Of a stretch of DNA of 64,000 nucleotides, positions 58,724 to 64,000 are shown piece by piece. Location of the stretch: the NCBI RefSeq assembly GCF_900107765.1, contig NZ_FNQY01000021.1:1-64000 (forward strand). Reading direction: 5' to 3'. Position 1 is the first letter of the stretch, and the number at the start of each line of letters is the position of its first letter. The stretch comes from Arachidicoccus rhizosphaerae (GTDB taxonomy: Bacteria; Bacteroidota; Bacteroidia; Chitinophagales; Chitinophagaceae). The position numbers and the translations under genes were made by a program. Below the pieces are notes generated by a model. It saw only the letters and a list, made by a program, of their open reading frames with translations, had not been told where the DNA came from and did not search any database.

Positions 58724-59419
58724 TTACCTGGCTCTATGTTTACCCCATTTATAATGATGAGTCCAATAGGCCAGCTTTACGGATAAAATGCCAACGGCGG
58801 CACCTACAAATACATCACAGATATAATGCTTATTATTGGCCATTCTAAGCAGACCGGTACCGGAGGCAAGGCTGTAGGCTGCATAGGGTAACCACTTATA
58901 CCGGTAACCATATTCCTGACTTAAAAAAGTCGCCGCCATAAATGCCTGAGCCGTATGGCCGGAAGGAAAAGACATATCATTACTGCCATCCGGCCTTTGC
59001 TCCCTGACGCTGCTTTTTAATAAATAAGTCACTCCCAGCATCAGCCCCTCGCTTTTTATCATGAGCGCAGTCTGGTTGGCAAAGTCCGTCTTTGCCGGGA
59101 TACCCAGGCCTTCTAATGCATAGGTTGCCATCAGCGGTGAGAACTGCAGATAGTTATCAATTTGCGTCCTGAAACTGGAGAAATGGTTCTGCCTGAATTC
59201 TGCGAGTTCATTTTTCAGTCCCTCCTTCTTATTAAAGAAAGTGGACATCCCTGCCACGAGTAAGGCCCCCGGCACATAGAGCTGCTTTTGCGAATAGCGA
59301 AGAACCGGTAAAGGCATAGCCATAGAGTCTCCTGTATAGGTAAGAGAATCAAGGTCTTGCCCCTGTACACTCATAAAACAAAAAGATAACAGCATAATAA
59401 AAAGCCTGCGAATAAACAT
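58724..59419 (-). CDS. PAP2-family phosphatase, copy 2
   Basis: From MFIRRLFIMLLSF (59419) the protein has a signal peptide (SVQGQ) and PAP2 motifs KSSVREQRP, FPSGHT and LRMANNKHYICD. The ATG at 59449 would place ten non-hydrophobic residues before the signal and is unlikely. It is the upstream member of the tandem pair, 73 bases from the other, and probably co-transcribed with it. Substrate unknown; undecaprenyl pyrophosphate or lipid A phosphate are possible. Confidence 0.92.
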   Translation of the reverse strand: MFIRRLFIMLLSFCFMSVQGQDLDSLTYTGDSMAMPLPVLRYSQKQLYVPGALLVAGMSTFFNKKEGLKNELAEFRQNHFSSFRTQIDNYLQFSPLMATYALEGLGIPAKTDFANQTALMIKSEGLMLGVTYLLKSSVREQRPDGSNDMSFPSGHTAQAFMAATFLSQEYGYRYKWLPYAAYSLASGTGLLRMANNKHYICDVFVGAAVGILSVKLAYWTHHYKWGKHRAR

Positions 59420-59527
59420 AATGATAATATCTGGTCCTATAAATCCCAAGTAAAAAAACTACGTGGGCAGTCAACATTTCTATATAATTATGGGTCGCTA
59501 TTTAAGCTTTAACGCTCCCATTTTAAA

Positions 59528-59968
59528 CTAGTCTGCTTTAGCCGTTTTTATAAACTTCCCCTCGTGATCAAATATATAGGCCACGCCTTTTACGTCCGCT
59601 TCATAGGTCCATACACCCGCTGCATCCTTGTTTTCGGAAGCCTCTTTGATTTTTTTATGCACCTGCTCTCTCATATAGCTTTTTACCCCGTCCGGTAATT
59701 TCTCTACCTCAATATCCGCTTCTGACTGGATAAATTTTCCATCAGCAGCATATAACTCAGCGTGGTCCTGTCCGTTTCCCTTCCAGTTACTTTCAAAATT
59801 TCCATTTTCTTTCTCCCACTTAGCATTAAGCGCAGCTGGATGCGCTTTTACAAAAGCGTCCTTTACCTTTTGAGGTACAGCTATCTGCGCCTGGGCGGTT
59901 AAGAAAAAAAACGGAGCTGATAGTAAGACGGACATTGTTTTCATTTTCGCGTTCATTTGCGTTTTCAT
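59528..59968 (-). CDS. PepSY-like (beta-lactamase-inhibitor-like) exported protein
   Basis: The 146-residue protein has a signal peptide (LTAQAQ) and repeated units with W...E..G...E and A-E-L-Y-A-A-D-G-K-F-I (AKWEKENGNFESNWKG, ELYAADGKFIQSE, YIFDHEGKFIKT), typical of PepSY-like domains found in Bacteroidota periplasmic proteins. Function unknown; such proteins often accompany two-component systems. It lies 108 bases upstream of the PAP2 pair on the same strand. Confidence 0.85.
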   Translation of the reverse strand: MKTQMNAKMKTMSVLLSAPFFFLTAQAQIAVPQKVKDAFVKAHPAALNAKWEKENGNFESNWKGNGQDHAELYAADGKFIQSEADIEVEKLPDGVKSYMREQVHKKIKEASENKDAAGVWTYEADVKGVAYIFDHEGKFIKTAKAD

Positions 59969-60170
59969 TTTAATTATCTTTTTTAAGGTTAAAAGTCAGG
60001 GCAAACATATCTTCCGTTACTGAATTAAATTTGAAAAAACGGCCATTTTCATAGGATCATTTGGTTAAAATATTTTTAAAAAAATCTTTTTTGCAGATAG
60101 TCCTTTACACCGGTGCACAACCGCAGCCATGCTTCTGAATTTATTCAGATTCAGGTAACATCTTTGTATC

Positions 60171-61415
60171 ATGAAAAGATATCTTCCCTTTATCTTATTA
60201 CTTCTTACTTTCCTGACTAAAAAAGCATTGGCGCAAAAAAAGGATCTGCATTACTATTTATCTCAGGCAACCAGTAATGCCCCTGCGCTTTTCTTAGCAG
60301 AAAATCAGATAAAATCATTAGGGATAGATAGCCTGAAACTAAGAGCTACTTACGGACCGCAGTTATCCGCAAACAGCAACCTATTATATGCACCTGTTAT
60401 CAAAGGATGGGGTTATGATGAAGCCATCACCAACGGACAAAATGTTTCTGCAGTGATTACCGTCAGTAAAGAAATAGGGAGTAAAAATAATCTTGAGACC
60501 AGGCTTGCGAGTTTTTCCATTCAGCAGCAGCAATTAAGCAACCAGGCAATGCTTTCCAAAAAGACCTTGGAACAAGCAGTCATTCAACAATACATTATCA
60601 GCTACGGCAGTCAGCAGACATACCGTCTGGCTGTGGAAATCGATACCTTTTTGCAAAATGAGGATCAGGTGCTGTTGCAGCTTACGCGTTCAGCTGTCTT
60701 TAAACAGACGGATTATCTGACTTTTAAAGTCGCCCTGCTGCAGCAGCATCTTGCGGTAGCGCAGAGCAAAACGCAACTTTTAAATGATTTGGGAAACTTA
60801 AATTATCTGTGTGGCTTAGACGGCTCCAGCTGGGCAGAGCTTCAAAGGCCCGTGCTGGAAGATAGCGCGCTTCTCCCCTTTGAACAGACGGTCTATTATA
60901 AAGCAAGCCTGCTGGATAGTCTGAAAAACGAAAATGATGCAGCGCTGACAAAACTGAACTACAAAGCTAAAATCAATGTATTTGCTGATGGCGGTTATCA
61001 GTCCTCCTTCATATATCAGGCGGAGAAAAACTTCGGGGGCAGTATAGGTCTCGCCCTGACGCTTCCACTTTATGATGGCCATCAAAAAAAATATGCGCTC
61101 CTGCAAAATAAGTTACTGGAAGCCTCCCGAAGTAAAGCCACCGGTTTTTATCATCAGCAGTATAATCAACAAATCAGGCAGCTGACAGAGCAACTCAGTC
61201 AGTATGAACAATTAATGAAGCGAGCCAGTGAGCAGCTCTTATATGCCAGAACCCTGGTGGAGGCGAACCGAAAACAACTCAGTACGGGCGATGTCCGTAT
61301 TACGGATTATCTGTTGTCTGTCAATAATTATTTGAATCTCAGAACAGTGGTGATTCAAAATGATATGAACCGGCTTTCCTTATTCAATCAAATACACCAT
61401 ATTATTTTAAAATGA
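60171..61415 (+). CDS. TolC-family outer-membrane efflux channel
   Basis: The 414-residue protein has a signal peptide (KKALAQ) and the paired helical hairpins of TolC-type channels (LRATYGPQLSANSNLLYAP, IGLALTLPLYDGHQKKY, ANRKQLSTGDVRITDYLLSV). It forms the outer-membrane exit duct of the tripartite pump. Its stop overlaps the start of the adaptor gene by four bases, so the pump genes form one operon in the order TolC-HlyD-RND. Confidence 0.92.
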   Translation: MKRYLPFILLLLTFLTKKALAQKKDLHYYLSQATSNAPALFLAENQIKSLGIDSLKLRATYGPQLSANSNLLYAPVIKGWGYDEAITNGQNVSAVITVSKEIGSKNNLETRLASFSIQQQQLSNQAMLSKKTLEQAVIQQYIISYGSQQTYRLAVEIDTFLQNEDQVLLQLTRSAVFKQTDYLTFKVALLQQHLAVAQSKTQLLNDLGNLNYLCGLDGSSWAELQRPVLEDSALLPFEQTVYYKASLLDSLKNENDAALTKLNYKAKINVFADGGYQSSFIYQAEKNFGGSIGLALTLPLYDGHQKKYALLQNKLLEASRSKATGFYHQQYNQQIRQLTEQLSQYEQLMKRASEQLLYARTLVEANRKQLSTGDVRITDYLLSVNNYLNLRTVVIQNDMNRLSLFNQIHHIILK

Positions 61416-62347
61416 GTCAACCACTTTTGATAATCCTCTCGGCTGCGGCTCTGCTTATGGCAGGGTGTACAAATACCGCTGCCACGGATGACGGAGACAA
61501 CTCCGGTGCCGCTAAGATAACGACGCCAGTAACGGTTAGTACGGGAAGCACTGGGACCTTGAAAGACAGTCTTATACTACCCGCCGTTTCCATCTATTTA
61601 CTGAGCGCCGATATAAAAACCAATATCAACGGTTATATCAACCAGGTAGATTTTAATCTGGGAGACGCTGTCACAAAGGGACAGCTGCTTTTTGAACTGG
61701 AGACCAAAGAAGCCAAAAGCCTGGGTAATACCATCGACAAGCTGGATTCATCCTTTAAATTTTCCGGGATCAGCCGGATTAAAAGCAGCACCAGCGGTTA
61801 CATCACCATGCTAAATCATCAGAAGGGCGATTATGTCCAGGACGGCGAAATCCTTGCCAGCATCACGGATAAAAACAGCTTTGGATTTATACTGAATCTG
61901 CCTTTTGAAAACAGGGCGCTCGTCCACCTACATCAAAAGGTGGATATTCAGTTGCCGGACGGTTCCAGATTAACCGGCACCGTAACCAGGTTCATGCCCC
62001 AAATGGACAGTGCTTCCCAAACGCAGCAGGTCTTTTTAAAAATATCCGGCGGCAATACGCAGTTAAATGTACCCAGTGGCCTGATCGCAAACGTGGTATT
62101 AACCAGGGAGCTTGCCACTTGCTTTACCCTGCCCAAAGGCTGTGTTTTTGCAGATGACAGCCAGGATAGTTTTTGGGTAATGCAACTGATTAATGATTCC
62201 ACTGCGGTTAAAATACCCGTTAAAAAAGGGCTGGAAAATAACCAGCGCGTTTTGATCCTGTCACCTTCTTTCAGCGCGCAGGACAGATTTATCCTGGAAG
62301 GCGGATACGGGTTAACAGATACGGCAAAAGTAGAGCTGCAGCGCTAA
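61412..62347 (+). CDS. RND efflux periplasmic adaptor (HlyD/MFP family)
   Basis: The 311-residue protein is a lipoprotein (LLMAGCTN, Cys at about residue 19). It has a biotinyl-lipoyl-like region split by a very short hairpin (IKTNINGYINQVDFNLGDAVTKGQLLFELE, then SGYITMLNHQKGDYVQDGEIL) and beta-barrel and membrane-proximal domains. The alpha-hairpin is unusually short, about 25 residues. It links the TolC channel to the RND permease encoded 110 bases downstream. Confidence 0.92.
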   Translation: MSQPLLIILSAAALLMAGCTNTAATDDGDNSGAAKITTPVTVSTGSTGTLKDSLILPAVSIYLLSADIKTNINGYINQVDFNLGDAVTKGQLLFELETKEAKSLGNTIDKLDSSFKFSGISRIKSSTSGYITMLNHQKGDYVQDGEILASITDKNSFGFILNLPFENRALVHLHQKVDIQLPDGSRLTGTVTRFMPQMDSASQTQQVFLKISGGNTQLNVPSGLIANVVLTRELATCFTLPKGCVFADDSQDSFWVMQLINDSTAVKIPVKKGLENNQRVLILSPSFSAQDRFILEGGYGLTDTAKVELQR

Positions 62348-62457
62348 GGCTGCACGGTTGCTGCACTTTGACAGTACAGTGACAGCTCCGTGATAGCTCT
62401 GTGCCCTTTGAAGCTTTGGCCTCTGGATAACTATTTCATTTTCAACAATAAGACACC

Positions 62458-64000
62458 ATGAAGCGCGATTTTTTTTCTACTTTTAAATACCCGCTACTCA
62501 TTTTAGCGGTGATCACACTGATCGCCGGCGGTTATAGCTTTACGAAAATGAAAGTGGCGCTTTTTCCGGAAATCACTTTTCCAAAAATAAAAGTGATTGT
62601 AGACGCCGGACAAAGACCCGTCAGTCAGATGGCGGTCAGTGTCACGAGGCCTTTAGAAAACGCCATAAAGCAGGTGCCGGACCTGGCTACCATAAGGAGC
62701 ACGACCAGTAGGGGGAGTTGCGAGATTTCAGCTTTTATGAACTGGAGTGCAGACATTGACCTGTCTAAGCAGCAAATAGAATCCCGCATCAATGAGATCC
62801 GCAATCAGTTGCCCGCTGATGCCAGCATAAGCGTTGAAAAAATGAATCCCTCTATCCTGCCGGTCATGGGCTACTCTCTGACTAGCAATAAGTTAAATCC
62901 CATTGCTTTAAAGCAACTTGCGTTATATACCATCAAACCCTATTTGTCCCAGGTGGCAGGGGTTAGTGATGTCCGGATTATTGGTGGTCAGGACAAAGAA
63001 TACTGGATACAGCTCAACCAGGTTAAAATGAGCGCCCTTGGCATCACACCACAGCTGGTTGCACAGAGCTTCTCGAGTACGAATTTTATTCTTTCCAATG
63101 GATATTTGTCTGATTACAGATCAATGTATCTGACACTCACAGATGCGCAGTTAACCAGCATGCAACAGATTGAATCAATGGTAGTGAAGGGCAGTGGCAA
63201 GCGGGTGGTACAGTTAAGAGATATAGCGGATGTGATGATTCATCCGGCCAAACAATATATTAAGGTCAATGCCAACGGGAAAGAGAGTATCCTCATTGCT
63301 ATTGTCAAACAACCAAGTGCCAATGTCGTGGAACTATCGAGGGCCATGCAGGCAAAAATCAGTCAATTAAAGAAAATCCTGCCTAAGGGCGTTCAGATCC
63401 GCTCCTATTATAACCAGGCAGACTTTGTAAATAATACGGTACATAGCGTAATGGACTGCCTGTGGATTGGTCTCTTGTTAGCTGTCATAGTGGCTGTTAT
63501 TTTTTTAAAGTCTCTAAAACCCAGTATCACCTTATTACTGACCCTGCCTCTCACCTTGAGCCTTACCCTTATTGTTTTAAAGCTAACCGGCCAGGATCTG
63601 AATATTATGACGCTCGGAGCCCTGGCAGCCGCTACCGGGCTGATTATTGATGATGCGATCGTAGTCGTTGAACAAATACAACGCTTCCATGAACAGTCTG
63701 AAAATCAGCCGGCTGGATCTGTCGCCCGTGAGGCTATCCGGTATCTGTTTAAAGCCATGCTGGGCTCTTCCATCAGCACCGTTGTTATTTTCATCCCTTT
63801 TGTGCTGATGTCCGGGGTAGCGGGCGCTTATTTTAAGGTGATGACCTCCACTATGATTATCACCCTGATCTGTTCCTTTTTTATCACCTGGATTTTTTTA
63901 CCGGTTATTTATTTGATTTTATCTACATCTAATAAGGTTGTTAGCAATTATATACCTTCACATCCTGTGCAGGAGAAAAAATGGGTCCGGTTCTTTATCC
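62458..64000 (+). CDS. RND efflux permease (AcrB/HAE1 type), N-terminal part
   Basis: The frame opens MKRDFFSTFKYPLLILAVIT and stays open for 514 codons to the window edge. It shows the first transmembrane helix, the porter domain (QMAVSVTRPLENAIKQVPDL, IESRINEIRNQLPADA), and helices with GLIIDDAIVVVEQIQ, which has the paired Asp proton-relay residues of RND pumps. It would drive export of drugs or other compounds by proton motive force, using the adaptor and channel encoded upstream. The C-terminal half is beyond the edge. The relic at 12998-13387 is the tail of a related transporter. Confidence 0.94.
   Translation, partial: MKRDFFSTFKYPLLILAVITLIAGGYSFTKMKVALFPEITFPKIKVIVDAGQRPVSQMAVSVTRPLENAIKQVPDLATIRSTTSRGSCEISAFMNWSADIDLSKQQIESRINEIRNQLPADASISVEKMNPSILPVMGYSLTSNKLNPIALKQLALYTIKPYLSQVAGVSDVRIIGGQDKEYWIQLNQVKMSALGITPQLVAQSFSSTNFILSNGYLSDYRSMYLTLTDAQLTSMQQIESMVVKGSGKRVVQLRDIADVMIHPAKQYIKVNANGKESILIAIVKQPSANVVELSRAMQAKISQLKKILPKGVQIRSYYNQADFVNNTVHSVMDCLWIGLLLAVIVAVIFLKSLKPSITLLLTLPLTLSLTLIVLKLTGQDLNIMTLGALAAATGLIIDDAIVVVEQIQRFHEQSENQPAGSVAREAIRYLFKAMLGSSISTVVIFIPFVLMSGVAGAYFKVMTSTMIITLICSFFITWIFLPVIYLILSTSNKVVSNYIPSHPVQEKKWVRFFI

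Overview
The window looks like a chromosomal segment of a Bacteroidota bacterium, most likely from the Chitinophagaceae/Sphingobacteriia side of the phylum. The evidence is two SusC/SusD loci each led by an ECF sigma factor and a FecR-type anti-sigma factor, lipoproteins with Bacteroidota-style lipoboxes, DUF4998/DUF5013 and DUF4959-type accessory proteins, a spondin-domain lipoprotein, a LytS/LytTR-type pair, and promoters of the TAnnTTTG type. No rRNA, tRNA or CRISPR array was seen. Family assignments come from reading the proteins, not from a database search.

Layout. 1-7.5 kb (minus): sigma factor, FecR, SusC, SusD and the start of a sulfatase, a glycan-uptake locus probably for a sulfated polysaccharide, cut by the left edge. 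8-15.5 kb is an accessory and decay zone: a broken AAA-ATPase/PD-(D/E)XK gene, an AbiE-like type IV toxin-antitoxin pair with palindromic operator candidates, a relic of a DUF5013 gene, a small membrane protein, the tail of an RND transporter, and a complete group IIC intron sitting directly behind a terminator. 15.5-29.7 kb is a second glycan locus: sigma factor, FecR, SusC with an STN domain, SusD and two surface lipoproteins on the minus strand, with a divergent GH2 beta-galactosidase carrying an N-terminal lectin-like region. 30-32.2 kb: a MITE-like element and the intact paralogue of the AAA/PD-(D/E)XK gene. 32.8-37.8 kb (minus): a periplasmic redox cluster of spondin lipoprotein, AhpD-like protein, peroxiredoxin, thioredoxin, AraC regulator and MsrA. 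38.4-42.6 kb: SRPBCC protein, alpha/beta hydrolase, DUF1295 membrane protein and M61-like peptidase. 42.6-43.7 kb: hairpins and a dead insertion sequence. 44-48.5 kb: a sugar-phosphate isomerase-like protein and a GH2 exo-glycosidase.

49.2-54.5 kb is a small AT-rich island. It starts with an inactivated tyrosine integrase, ends with the tail of an excisionase-like HTH gene, and between them carries a tight three-gene operon: two phospholipase-D-like proteins sharing a DPYF...HDRF motif pair and one large protein of unknown function. This is the best candidate for an undescribed, probably defensive, system.

54.8-64 kb returns to ordinary chromosome: a LytTR response regulator and histidine kinase with a repeat-rich divergent promoter, an outer-membrane barrel protein, two tandem PAP2 phosphatases, a PepSY-like protein, and a TolC/HlyD/RND efflux operon that runs off the right edge.
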